Both the position numbers and the translations under genes were made by a program. The notes beneath the pieces were generated by a model. It searched no databases and had not been told where the DNA came from. It was given only the letters and a program-made list of their open reading frames with translations. 64,000 nt of DNA from Mesorhizobium sp. J428 (GTDB lineage Bacteria > Pseudomonadota > Alphaproteobacteria > Rhizobiales > Rhizobiaceae), in assembly GCF_024699925.1 (NCBI RefSeq), contig NZ_JAJOMX010000001.1:4502001-4566000 (forward strand), in the 5' to 3' direction. Shown one piece after another: positions 30,734 through 40,074 of this stretch. The stretch's first letter is position 1. Every line of letters begins with the position of its first letter.

Positions 30734-32314
30734 ACCTTCGCCGACACCTTCATGAAGGCCGGCATGTCGTCGCCGAAGCCGATCGTGCCGTCATCGAGAT
30801 CGTCGTCGCGGCGACGGGGGCGATCCTCTCCTGCGGGGCCGGTGTTCCTCCTCCCGGCGAGGGCGGTTGTCGTTGCGGGCCGGCTGCGGCTTGTGCTCCT
30901 CGCGCGGCCTGGGGGCCGGCTCGGATCTCTCGGCGCGGGGTGCCGGCATCGCTGCGCCCGGCATCTCGGCGACGGGCGCCGTCTCCATCGCTTCGTCCGG
31001 AACGTATTTCTCCATCCGCGCCGGCTCGCTCGGCAGCTTGCCGCTGCGGCCGCGCTCGCGCTTGTCGCCCGTGCGCGAACGGCTCGCCCGTTCCGGCTTG
31101 CCGCCGCGCGAGCGACGGGGCGAATCGTCTTCCGCGGATGCCACGACGGTCGACAGGTCGCCGTCGTGCCATTCGAGCTTCTGGCCGGTCAGCTTCTCGA
31201 TCGCGTCGAGATATTTCTGGTCGGACTTGGTGACGATGGTGAACGCCTTGCCCGAGCGCCCGGCGCGGCCGGTGCGGCCGATACGGTGGACATAGTCTTC
31301 CGAGTGGATCGGGATGTCGTAGTTGAAGACGTGGCTGACGTCGGGGATGTCGAGGCCGCGCGCGGCGACGTCGGAGGCGACGAGCAGCTTCAGCTTGCCT
31401 TCGCGGAAGGCGGCGAGCATCGCCATGCGGGCCCGCTGGTCCATGTCGCCATGCAGTGCGCCGGCGTCGAACTCGTGGCGCGTCAGCGAGCGGTAGAGCT
31501 CGGCGACGTCGACCTTGCGATTGCAGAAGATGATCGCGTTCTTGATCTCCGGCTCTTCCTCGCGGATGATCCGGCGCAGCGTCTCCCGCTTGTCCCAGGC
31601 CTTGCTGCCGGACTTCACCAGGCGCTGAGTCACGGTCGCGGCGGTCGTGGCGGCCTTCGCGACCTCGACGCGCACCGGCGCCTGCAGGAATTTTTCCGTC
31701 AGCTTGGTGATCTCGGGCGGCATCGTGGCCGAGAAGAACAGCGTCTGCCGTGTGAACGGGATCATCTCGCAGATCTTCTCGATGTCCGGGATGAAGCCCA
31801 TGTCCAGCATGCGGTCGGCCTCGTCGATGACGAGGATTTCCACGCCGGTCAGAAGCAGCTTGCCACGCTCGCGATGGTCGAGCAGGCGTCCTGGCGTCGC
31901 GATCAGCACGTCGGCGCCGCGCTCCAGCTTCTTCTCCTGCTCGTCGAATGAGACGCCGCCGATCAGCAACGCGATGTTGAGCTTGTGGTTCTTGCCGTAT
32001 TTGACGAAGTTTTCCTCGACCTGCGCGGCGAGTTCGCGCGTCGGTTCGAGGATCAGCGTGCGCGGCATGCGAGCGCGAGCGCGGCCCTTTTCAAGCCGGG
32101 TGATCATCGGCAGCACGAAGGCGGCGGTCTTGCCGGTGCCGGTCTGGGCAATGCCGAGGATGTCCTTGCCCTGGAGGGCGTGGGGAATGGCGCCGGCCTG
32201 GATCGGCGTCGGCTTGGTATATCCGGCGTCGGTGACGGCGGAGAGGACCTTTGGCGAGAGACCGAGGTCTGCAAAGGTAAGCGCTTCTTGCGCGGTCTGG
32301 TTGTCTGATGACAC
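30730..32314 (-). CDS. DEAD-box RNA helicase, RhlE-like, C-terminal frame broken
   Basis: ATP-dependent RNA helicase with Q motif (GYTKPTPIQ), motif I AQTGTGKT, Ia PTRELA, II DEAD, III SAT and VI HRIGRTGRAGR, all in the first about 370 residues. A basic Arg-rich tail follows, typical of rhizobial RhlE. Continuous translation stops at 30791 after an unrelated Arg/Ser run. The next frame instead reads RPRRRDDDLDDGTIGFGDDM, PAFMKVSAKV and stops at 30730, a natural-looking end. An extra base near 30845-30855 would explain it, giving 527 residues. The start is GTG at 32314. Confidence 0.9.
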
Positions 32315-32512
32315 GGTGTCGGTTGTCTTCGGCTTCGGGTGGCGAGGGCCTCTTGGCTGCTCGCGGGCCGGACTTGCGGGATGCCCGCCGTCCTTGGATC
32401 AGCAATGCGGTTACGTTGCGACGCAGCAAATGTCAACAGAATCGGCGGCTTCGACGTTCCGATTCAAGCATATGGCGGAATTTTCGGCGATTTACCCTAA
32501 CGGCAGCTCTTC

Positions 32513-33289
32513 TCAGTAGCGAAACTGCTCCGCCAGGATGCGATCGTCCCATGAATGGCTGGCGTCGAACAGGATCGTCGCCGTCGTGTCGGGCGCCTCG
32601 CGCACGGTGACGCTTGCGACCGACTTGACCTCGACATTGTCCGCCACCGCGTTGACCGGCCGCTTGTCGATCTCGAGAATCTCGAAGCGCACCACCGACC
32701 TGTTGGGAAGTAGCGCGCCGCGCCAGCGACGCGGCCGGAACGGGCTGACGGGAGTGAGCGCGAGCAGGGGAGCGTCGAGCGGCAGGATGGGTCCGTGGGC
32801 CGACAGGTTGTAGGCGGTTGAGCCGGCGGGCGTGGCCACCATCACGCCGTCGCAGACCAGATCCTCCAGCTGCTCGCGCCCGTCGACGAGGATTCGCAGC
32901 TTCGCCGCCTGGTAGGACTGGCGGAAGAGCGAGACCTCGTTGATCGCGAGCGCTGTGCGGGTCTCGCCGTTCTCCTCCACCGCCTGCATCTCAAGCGGAC
33001 GGATCGTCTCGGCGATGGCGGCGGCCACGCGTTCGCGCAGGTTGTCCTCGGCATATTCGTTCATCAGGAAGCCGACCGTGCCGCGGTTCATGCCGTAGAC
33101 GCGCTTGCCGGAGTTCATCGTGTCACGCAGCGTCTGCAGCATGAAGCCGTCGCCGCCCAGCGCCACGACGACCGTCGCCTCGCTCAAATCGGTCTGGCCG
33201 TAGAGTGCGGCGAGCCGCGCGGCCGATTCCTTCGCGCCCGGCGTGTCGGCGGCAACGAAGGCGAAGCTGTCGAGTTGTGGTGTGGACAT
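32513..33289 (-). CDS. nadK: NAD kinase
   Basis: NAD kinase makes NADP. The 258-residue protein has the catalytic GGDGFMLQTL (about residues 44-53), the NAD-binding NRGTVGFLMN and the Gly-rich GVMVATPAGSTAYNLSAHGP. The ATG at 33289 (MSTPQLDSFAFVAADTPGAK) is preferred over one 11 codons upstream. It is divergent from the GFA-like gene. Confidence 0.96.
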   Translation of the reverse strand: MSTPQLDSFAFVAADTPGAKESAARLAALYGQTDLSEATVVVALGGDGFMLQTLRDTMNSGKRVYGMNRGTVGFLMNEYAEDNLRERVAAAIAETIRPLEMQAVEENGETRTALAINEVSLFRQSYQAAKLRILVDGREQLEDLVCDGVMVATPAGSTAYNLSAHGPILPLDAPLLALTPVSPFRPRRWRGALLPNRSVVRFEILEIDKRPVNAVADNVEVKSVASVTVREAPDTTATILFDASHSWDDRILAEQFRY

Positions 33290-33376
33290 GCGGCGGCAGG
33301 CTCCTCGATTTTCGCGTAGCATGCGAGATCATCCATGCAAAGCGAGGCGGGGCGGATCGCGCCGAAGGAGGACGGG

Positions 33377-33781
33377 ATGAAGATCGACGGTTCATGCCAT
33401 TGCGGCGCGATCGCCTACGAGGCCGACATCGACCCGGCGCGGGTGCGGATCTGTCATTGCACCGACTGCCAGGTTCTCTCTGGCACGGCCTTCCGGATTA
33501 CGGCTCCCGCCCGCGAGCAGGATTTCCGCCTCCTGCGCGGCGAGCCGGCGCAATATGTGAAGACGGCCGAGAGCGGGCGGGCGCGAATCCAGACCTTCTG
33601 CCGCGACTGCGGCGCGCCGCTCTACGCGACCTCGACAGGCGAGGGGCCGCGCATCTTCGGCATCAGGGCGGGCACGATCCGCCAGCGGCGAGAGCTGACG
33701 CCGCTACGCCAGTTCTGGCATCGCTCGGCGCTGCTCTGGCTGCCCGACATCGATTGTGCGGAGGCGTTCGAGACGGAGTGA
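33377..33781 (+). CDS. Second GFA-fold protein
   Basis: The 134-residue protein has GSCHCGAIAYE, CHCTDCQ and FCRDCGAPLYA, the zinc-binding cysteine sets of the family. The ATG at 33377 lies behind GAAGGAGGACGGG, which decides the start over an upstream ATG at 33335. It shares little beyond the motifs with the member at 29717-30214. Substrate unknown. Confidence 0.9.
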   Translation: MKIDGSCHCGAIAYEADIDPARVRICHCTDCQVLSGTAFRITAPAREQDFRLLRGEPAQYVKTAESGRARIQTFCRDCGAPLYATSTGEGPRIFGIRAGTIRQRRELTPLRQFWHRSALLWLPDIDCAEAFETE

Positions 33782-33826
33782 CTTCGTGGTTTTCTCCCGC
33801 GAGAAAATTTGCTAACGCAGCCGCGT

Positions 33827-33901
33827 GCCCTTGTAGCTCAGCGGTAGAGCAGCGGTTTTGTAAACCGAAGGTCGCGGGTTCAATCCCTGCCGGGGGCACC
33901 A
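33827..33901 (+). tRNA. tRNA-Thr(UGU)
   Basis: A 75-base tRNA with acceptor arms GCCCTTG and CGGGGGC (two G-U pairs), D arm TAGCTCAGCGGTAGAGC, anticodon loop TTTGTAA with anticodon TGT, T arm GCGGGTTCAATCCCTGC, and an encoded CCA end. It marks the left edge of the 33.9-47.6 kb block, whose right edge carries a partial copy of the same tRNA 3' half. Confidence 0.96.
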
Positions 33902-33906
33902 GAAGT

Positions 33907-33950
33907 CCAGCAATGAAAACAGGTCGTTGACTGTTCGCTGGTGAATTTTG
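33907..33950 (+). terminator. Nested hairpin downstream of tRNA-Thr
   Basis: CCAGC (33907-33911) pairs with GCTGG (33937-33941) and AACAG with CTGTT inside it, followed by TGAATTTTG. It is placed where a tRNA terminator would be. The stem is interrupted and the U-tract short. Confidence 0.4.
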
Positions 33951-34500
33951 CCTGCCGTCGAACTGGCTTCGAAAGGGCTTACGCAGCCCTCAAGCAAACC
34001 TGCACGCGTGTAGCGCGCTGGTGGGCGATGTCGAAAAGTCCACCATTCTCTCACGTTCGGCACAGATCGAAGCGCCATCGGGCCAAGCGCCGAAGGCGCA
34101 AGTGAACCATGCGGCAAGCGGGCCGCACGGATGTGGCGATCAGCGTCGCAAGATGTGGTTTGTTGGTTTTCAAAACTACAGCGCCGGGTTGTGAATTCGC
34201 CAGAAACGATCTCGGCGCACGTCATTATCACGAAAACGTGAAGAGAAAAGATTTGTGCCTAAATGTGGTGCAGAAGGCCGAAATAGCGCAGATATCTTGG
34301 GTTTTCGTTCTAAGACGCGTTCTTCAGGCTTTGCGTGGAGACCATAGAGGTCATTTCCTGGGCAGAATTATCTGCCAGTCCGAAGGTAAGACGGCCCAAC
34401 GTGCCTTTCCCTTGCGGATTTGGGATTGTCAACATTGTGCTTCTCATTAAGCTCCTCATCCGCGTGAGCCGCATGGCCATTAAAAACAATGGGGAACAGC
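33951..34500. other. Gene-poor, lower-GC left edge of the tRNA-bracketed block
   Basis: About 550 bases between tRNA-Thr and the ABC substrate-binding gene with no convincing CDS. Base composition is visibly more AT-rich than the flanks, especially 34180-34350 and 34430-34500. No integrase or transposase remnant is recognisable. The promoter of the ABC operon is probably in the last 100 bases, but I cannot assign hexamers with confidence. Confidence 0.5.
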
Positions 34501-36084
34501 ATGAGCGAAGCATCGAGACGCGATTTCCTGAAAGGGGCGGCGGCGCTCGGCGCCGGCGCCGGGCTGATGTCAATCAATCCCAACTTCTTCGTGTCGCCAG
34601 CAGCGGCGCAAGAAGGAAAGACCCTGGTCTTCCTGTCTGCCGAGAACATCACCGGCAACTGGGACACGACCGCCCACACGACGTTGTCGCAGGGCAACAT
34701 CCAGGGATTTGTGATGGGCTATCTCACGCGCACGCCGATGCGGGTCGAGAACCCCGACGAAGTGATCTACGAACTTGCGACCAGCCTGAAGCTCATCGAT
34801 CCGAACACGCTCGAGATCAAGCTGCGTGAGGGCATCAAGTTCCACGACGGCAAGCCGTTCAAGGCCGAGGACGTCAAGGCGACGTTCGAATACGGTTCGC
34901 GTCCTGATCGTCCGGCGCAGTGGTATCCTGGCCCGACCGAGACGCTGACGATCACAACGCCCGACGACTACACGGTGATTGTGGACACCTCAAAGGGTGG
35001 CTATCCGGCGCACCTCTTCATGTTCCTTGCCGCCTACCTTCCGATCCTTTCCGCGAACGACGTCGCTGGCGGCCCGACCGGCCCGCTGTCGCAGCGCCTC
35101 AACGGCACGGGCCCGTTCAAGTTCGTCGGCCAAAAGGGCAACAGCACCGTCATGGAGGCCAATCCGGACTATTTCCTCGGTGCGCCGAAGATCCCGGGCA
35201 TCAACTTCAACTTCGTCGGCGACTCCACGACCCGCATGCTGTCGCTCATGAACGGTCAGGCGACCATCGTCGAGCGCCTCGAGCCGGAGCAGGTGGCGAC
35301 CGTCCAGGCGAATGAGAAGATCGCGATCAGCAGCGTTGTGTCTGTCGAGAACAAGTATCTCTGGTTCCGCTGCTCCAAGCCGCCCTTCGACAACCCGCTG
35401 GTTCGCATGGCCGCTTGCCATGCCATCGATCGCGAGCAGATCCTCGCCGTCCTTGGCGATGCCGGCTATCCGTCGAACAACTACGTGTCGCCAGTGAAGT
35501 TCGCCTATGTCGACCTGGAGAACTACCCGAAATACGATCCTGAAAAGTGCCAGGCGCTCCTGGCGGAGGCCGGTTTCCCGAAGGGCGAGGGGCTGCCGGA
35601 ACTCGAATACATCACCTCGACCGGCTTCTATCCGAAGACGAAGGAATATGGCGAGGTGCTCACCGCCATGTTGCAGGAGCAGGGCTTCCCCGTGACGCTC
35701 TCCGTCCTGGAGGTGGCTGCGTGGAACGAGCGCCTCTACGATCGTCCGGGCGGTGGTCCCGGCCATATGGTCGATTGCGGCTGGTCGACCGGTTCGCCGG
35801 AGCCGGACCTTGTCCTGCGCACACATTTCCACTCTTCGTCGAAGCGTATCACCGGCGTCGTCGATGCCGAGATCGACGCCTCGCTCGACAAGGAGCGCAG
35901 TGCGCCGACGCTGGAGGAGCGCAAGGCGATCCTGCAGACCGAGACGATGCCGTTGCTCGCCTCGAAGGTGCCGGCGCTGTCCCTGTTCACCTCGGTGATG
36001 ATCCACGCGATGGATAAGTCGCTGACAGGCATGTTCATCTATCCCGACGGATCGATGGACGCGTCAAAGGGCGTCTTCGCCTGA
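34501..36084 (+). CDS. Peptide-type ABC transporter substrate-binding protein, Tat signal
   Basis: Periplasmic solute-binding protein of family 5 (dipeptide/oligopeptide/nickel type). The N-terminus SRRDFLKGAAALGAGAGLM is a twin-arginine signal, so it is exported folded. The family 5 core follows (LRDGIKFHDGKPF-like LREGIKFHDGKPFKAEDVKA, LNGTGPFKFVG, VRMAACHAIDREQI). I chose ATG 34501, behind GGGGAACAGC, over 34489. The product is 527 residues. It heads an importer operon with two permeases and a double ATPase. The ligand is unknown, and family 5 proteins bind much more than peptides. Confidence 0.93.
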   Translation: MSEASRRDFLKGAAALGAGAGLMSINPNFFVSPAAAQEGKTLVFLSAENITGNWDTTAHTTLSQGNIQGFVMGYLTRTPMRVENPDEVIYELATSLKLIDPNTLEIKLREGIKFHDGKPFKAEDVKATFEYGSRPDRPAQWYPGPTETLTITTPDDYTVIVDTSKGGYPAHLFMFLAAYLPILSANDVAGGPTGPLSQRLNGTGPFKFVGQKGNSTVMEANPDYFLGAPKIPGINFNFVGDSTTRMLSLMNGQATIVERLEPEQVATVQANEKIAISSVVSVENKYLWFRCSKPPFDNPLVRMAACHAIDREQILAVLGDAGYPSNNYVSPVKFAYVDLENYPKYDPEKCQALLAEAGFPKGEGLPELEYITSTGFYPKTKEYGEVLTAMLQEQGFPVTLSVLEVAAWNERLYDRPGGGPGHMVDCGWSTGSPEPDLVLRTHFHSSSKRITGVVDAEIDASLDKERSAPTLEERKAILQTETMPLLASKVPALSLFTSVMIHAMDKSLTGMFIYPDGSMDASKGVFA

Positions 36085-36092
36085 CCTTAATC

Positions 36093-36181
36093 GGCCGGGT
36101 TCGTTTGAATCCGGCCCCGACTGGGCAGGGCATCACCTTGCCCGTCCGCCTGTAAGGCTGCGGCGCCGCTTCTGGCGCCGC
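36093..36181 (+). promoter_or_regulatory. Three consecutive hairpins between binding-protein and permease genes
   Basis: Stems form from GGCCGG/CCGGCC (36093-36116), GGGCAGGG/CCTTGCCC (36123-36143) and GCGGCGCC/GGCGCCGC (36160-36181). This 119-base gap after the binding-protein gene is the place where ABC operons usually carry mRNA-stabilising or attenuating stems that keep the binding protein more abundant than the permease. Confidence 0.6.
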
Positions 36182-36203
36182 TACCGACGCGGAAGGAAAT
36201 GGC

Positions 36204-37184
36204 ATGTTCATCCTGAGTTTCCTCGTTCGACGTCTGCTCCAGGGCGCGTTGATCATCTTCCTGGTGACGCTGCTCATCTTCACGCTGTTGCGCGTGGTCC
36301 CGGGCGATCCGGTGCGCATGATGGCCGGCGGCATGGCGCCCGAGGCGCTGATTGAGCAGATCGCCACCGAGATGGGCCTGCGCGATCCGATCCTCGTGCA
36401 GTTCGGCCGCTACATGGGCAACGTGATCCAGGGCGATCTCGGCCAGTCCTTCGTCCGACCGGCAAGCGGCGCGGCAACGGGCGGCTCGGGCTTTGCCGAT
36501 GCCTCGCGAAGCGACCGTGCCGAGGTATTGACGCTGATCGGCGACACCCTGCCGATGACGCTGCAACTGGCGGCGCTGTCCGTGTTCTTCGCGCTGGTGT
36601 TTTCACTGCTGGTCGGGATACCGGGGGGACTGGCGCCCAACCGATGGCCCGACCGCGTCGCGTTCTACATCTCGTCGATCTTCATCTCGCTGCCCAATTT
36701 CTGGCTGGGCATCGTGCTGGCGCTGCTGTTCTCGGTGAAGCTCGGCTGGCTCCCGGCGATCGGCTATCAGGGCTTCGCCTATACGATCCTGCCCGCGCTC
36801 GTGTTGGCGGTCGAACTGGCCCCGGTGCTCATCCGCAACCTGACCGGATCGCTAGCCGCAGTCATGCAGAGCCCCTTCATTTCGGTCGGCCGCGTGAGAG
36901 GGCTGGGGCGCCAGCGCATCATCTACGGCCACGCCCTTCGGAATGCCTCCGTGCCGCTGCTCAATCTGCTGGGCATCCAGATCAGCGGCCTGCTCGGCGG
37001 CGTGCTGATCGTCGAGTTCATTTTCGACTATCCCGGCCTTGGCCTGCTCACGGTCAACGCCGTCATGCAGCGCGACTTTCCGCTCATCCAGGGGATCGCG
37101 ATCGTGACCAGCGCCATCTTCGTCATCATCAATATCGTGGTCGATCTCCTCGCCACCATGATCGATCCGAGACTGGAATACTGA
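36204..37184 (+). CDS. ABC transporter permease, DppB/OppB type
   Basis: The 326-residue inner-membrane protein has six predicted helices. The N-terminal segment LVRRLLQGALIIFLVTLLIF is typical of DppB/OppB, as is the EAA-like loop VGRVRGLGRQRIIYGHALRN that contacts the ATPase. Its stop codon overlaps the next start by one base. Confidence 0.95.
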   Translation: MFILSFLVRRLLQGALIIFLVTLLIFTLLRVVPGDPVRMMAGGMAPEALIEQIATEMGLRDPILVQFGRYMGNVIQGDLGQSFVRPASGAATGGSGFADASRSDRAEVLTLIGDTLPMTLQLAALSVFFALVFSLLVGIPGGLAPNRWPDRVAFYISSIFISLPNFWLGIVLALLFSVKLGWLPAIGYQGFAYTILPALVLAVELAPVLIRNLTGSLAAVMQSPFISVGRVRGLGRQRIIYGHALRNASVPLLNLLGIQISGLLGGVLIVEFIFDYPGLGLLTVNAVMQRDFPLIQGIAIVTSAIFVIINIVVDLLATMIDPRLEY

Positions 37185-38110
37185 TGAGCGTTGCAGAGAC
37201 TGAAATCCCGATTGCCGCGCCCAGCCAGGCCGCACAGGGCCGGGCCACGTCCGTGTCGCGCCGCATTTGGCGCGCTGCCTTCGCCTCGATCGAGTTCCGC
37301 ATCGGCCTCGTCCTGTTTGTCATCCTGGTTGCCGCCGCACTCTTCTATCCGACGCTTTCGGGCATCGATCCGACCAAGATGAACGTCGCCGGCCGGCTTC
37401 AGGCGCCCTGGTTCGCTGGAGACAAATGGAACTGGGCCGCCCCGTTGGGCACCGATCAGATCGGCCGCGACATGCTGGTGCGCAGTCTCGTCGGCCTGCG
37501 CTACTCGCTGCTGATAGGCTTCTCGACCGTTGTGCTGATGCTTGCGGTCGGCTGCTCGATCGGCATTGTCGCCGGCTACTACGGCGGCAAGATCGATCTG
37601 GTCCTGATGCGCATCACCGACGCCCAGCTGTCGATCCCGATGATCATCCTTGCCATCACCGTGCTCGGCGTGTCGCGGCCGACCATTCCGGCGATCATCC
37701 TGGTGCTCGGCCTGTCGAGTTGGCCCGTCTATGCCCGCGTCACCCGCAGCGTGGTGCTGACCGAGCGCAAGCAGGAATATGTGCGGGCCGCACAGGTCAG
37801 CGGCGCCTCCGATTTCCGCATCATGGCACTGCTTCTTGCGCCGCTCATCCTGCCGCCGGTCATCTTCATCTCGGTGCTCGACGTGGCGCGCATGATGATC
37901 TTCGAGTCCATCCTTGGCTTCATCGGGCTCGGTGTGCAGCCCCCCACGCCGACATTCGGCAACATCATCGCCGACGGGCGAAAATACCTGCTCAACGCGT
38001 GGTGGATCGCCACCATGCCCGGCGTCTTCCTGTGCCTGACGCTGACCAGCGTGAACCTTATGGGTGCTTCGCTGGAGCGTGCCCGAAATCGCGTCTACGG
38101 AGGCGTCTGA
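37184..38110 (+). CDS. ABC transporter permease, DppC/OppC type
   Basis: The 308-residue permease starts MSVAETEIPIAAPSQAAQGR, one base overlapping the previous stop. It has a cytoplasmic N-terminal arm, the DppC loop APLGTDQIGRDMLVRSLVGL, and the EAA-like YVRAAQVSGASDFRIMALLL. Six helices are predicted. It pairs with the preceding permease. Its stop overlaps the ATPase start by one base. Confidence 0.95.
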   Translation: MSVAETEIPIAAPSQAAQGRATSVSRRIWRAAFASIEFRIGLVLFVILVAAALFYPTLSGIDPTKMNVAGRLQAPWFAGDKWNWAAPLGTDQIGRDMLVRSLVGLRYSLLIGFSTVVLMLAVGCSIGIVAGYYGGKIDLVLMRITDAQLSIPMIILAITVLGVSRPTIPAIILVLGLSSWPVYARVTRSVVLTERKQEYVRAAQVSGASDFRIMALLLAPLILPPVIFISVLDVARMMIFESILGFIGLGVQPPTPTFGNIIADGRKYLLNAWWIATMPGVFLCLTLTSVNLMGASLERARNRVYGGV

Positions 38111-39939
38111 TGAATGCCACTCCCGTACTGTCCGTCCGCGATCTTGGTGTTCAGCTGCGAACCGAAGACGGTAGCCGCTCGGTCATCTCCGACGTGAGTT
38201 TCGATCTCGCGCCGCGTCAGATCGTCGGCATCATCGGCGCCAGCGGCTCAGGCAAGACCGTTCTGTCGAAGGCGCTGGTCAACTGGATCGACCCGCCTCT
38301 AGCCATCACCTCCGGTTCGGTGACCTTCCGCAACCAGAACATCCTTGAACTGCCAGCGGGGCGCATGCGCGCGCTGCGAAGAGAGATAGCCTATGTTGGC
38401 GCCAACCCGATGGGCGCCCTGGATCCGACGCTGCCGGTCGGGGCGCAGATCGTCGAGAAAATCCGCGCAACCGTGCCCGAGCTTGGCGTTGCCGAGGCGC
38501 GGCAACGCGTCATCGACCTGCTTGGTGCAGTGCGCATTCCCTCGCCCGGGCAGCGTTTCCATGAATATCCGTCGCAGTTCAGCGGCGGCATGATGCAACG
38601 CGCGCTGATCGTCGATGCGCTTGCCACCAACCCTGCCTTCCTGGTCGCCGACAATGTCACACAGCCCCTGGACGTGACGGTCGCCGCGCAGGTTATGCGC
38701 CTGATGCGCGAACTGACCGAGCGCTTCGACACGGCGGTCGTCTTCGTGTCTTCGTCGCTGCCGATCCTCAGCGAATCCGCGGACCAGATCCTGGTCCTGG
38801 CCGACGGACGCATCGTCGAGCATCAGGAGCCGAAGCAGCTCGCGGCGGCGCCGCAGCATCGCTACACGGCGCAGCTGATTTCCGAGATACCGCAGATCTG
38901 GACGGACAAGGCGCCCAGGGTCGAGAGTACGCCGCGAAACGGCGATCCCGTGATCAGTATTCAGGACGCGACACGGACCTACCGCGTGCGCAAGCGCGGC
39001 ACCTTTGCCAGCTACAGCGACGTGCGCGCGGTGCGTAACGTCACCTTCGACGTATTCCCGGGCGAGAGCTTCGGCATCGTCGGCGAATCCGGATGCGGAA
39101 AGTCCACGCTGATGCGCCTGCTCAGCCGGCTGGAGTCGCCGGACAGCGGCAAGGTGATCTGCGACGGGCAGGATATCGGGCGCCTCGGGCGTGCCGAGAT
39201 GCTGAAGTTCCGCCGCAACTTCCAGCTTGTCCTCCAGGACCCGTTCAACTCGCTGCCGCCGCGCACCGCGATCGGCGCGATCATCGAAGGGCCGCTGAAG
39301 GTGCATGGGATGCGCGATGCGAAGAAGCGGCGCGAAAGGGTGTTGAGCGTCATGGCCGAAGTCGGCCTGCCGGCCTCGCTTTACGATGAGTTGCCGCTGG
39401 GTCTGAGCGCCGGCCAGCGCCAGCGCGTCAATGTCGCCCGCGCGATGGTGCTGGAACCGAAGGTCCTCGTCATGGACGAAACCCTTTCGGCTCTCGATCA
39501 GACGGAGCAGTTCAAGCTGCTCAAGCTGTTTTCCGAGCTGCAGGCCAGACACGGCCTTACCTACATCTTCATCTCTCACGACATGGCCATGGTGCGCCGG
39601 GTCTGCAACCGCGTTGCGGTCATGTATCTCGGCGAGGTGGTCGAGATAGCCGACAACACCAAGCTGTTCTTCGACCCGGGTCATCCCTACACGAAGGCGC
39701 TCCTGAGCGCGATCCCGACGCTGGAGGAGCGCCGCTACAAGCCCGAGGACTGCCTGCTTGAGGGCGAGCCGCCAAGCCCGATCGACCTGCCGCCGGGCTG
39801 CAGCTTTGCCAGCCGGTGCCCAAAGGCGTTCGAACGCTGCCAGGCCGAGAGCCCGCAATTGACGGCCGACGGCAAGGCCGGACTGGCCGCGTGCTTTCTC
39901 GTGCCCAGCTATCCCGCCAAGGCAAGAGCAGCCGCTTGA
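38110..39939 (+). CDS. Fused double ABC ATPase with a degenerate first nucleotide-binding domain
   Basis: The 609-residue protein combines the DppD and DppF roles. NBD1 (about residues 5-260) has Walker A GASGSGKT and signature FSGGMMQRA. Its Walker B reads FLVADNVTQPLD, so the catalytic Glu is Asn, and the switch region VVFVSSSLPIL has Ser in place of the H-loop His. NBD2 (about residues 275-530) is canonical: GESGCGKST, LSAGQRQRVNVARAM, VLVMDETLSALD and FISHDMAMV. The C-terminus has the oligopeptide-type Cys-rich domain (CSFASRCPKAFERCQ). One hydrolytic and one dead site make this an asymmetric ATPase. Confidence 0.93.
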   Translation: MNATPVLSVRDLGVQLRTEDGSRSVISDVSFDLAPRQIVGIIGASGSGKTVLSKALVNWIDPPLAITSGSVTFRNQNILELPAGRMRALRREIAYVGANPMGALDPTLPVGAQIVEKIRATVPELGVAEARQRVIDLLGAVRIPSPGQRFHEYPSQFSGGMMQRALIVDALATNPAFLVADNVTQPLDVTVAAQVMRLMRELTERFDTAVVFVSSSLPILSESADQILVLADGRIVEHQEPKQLAAAPQHRYTAQLISEIPQIWTDKAPRVESTPRNGDPVISIQDATRTYRVRKRGTFASYSDVRAVRNVTFDVFPGESFGIVGESGCGKSTLMRLLSRLESPDSGKVICDGQDIGRLGRAEMLKFRRNFQLVLQDPFNSLPPRTAIGAIIEGPLKVHGMRDAKKRRERVLSVMAEVGLPASLYDELPLGLSAGQRQRVNVARAMVLEPKVLVMDETLSALDQTEQFKLLKLFSELQARHGLTYIFISHDMAMVRRVCNRVAVMYLGEVVEIADNTKLFFDPGHPYTKALLSAIPTLEERRYKPEDCLLEGEPPSPIDLPPGCSFASRCPKAFERCQAESPQLTADGKAGLAACFLVPSYPAKARAAA

Positions 39940-40074
39940 GCCCATGCCTGCCGTTGTCGCGACCATGCCTGTATACGTCGGCCATCGACCGGAAGACGGA
40001 GACTCGACTGTGCATCTGGAGGGCGCAAGGACGGCGCTTCGGGGGGTAATCATAGCCGGGATTGGAGTGTTGGC

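Noticed and set aside
33663-33899. Minus-strand frame encoding GIEPATFGLQNRC-like sequence
   Set aside because: This is the known spurious translation of an antisense tRNA gene (here tRNA-Thr). The same applies to the frame over the tRNA fragment at 47551-47589.
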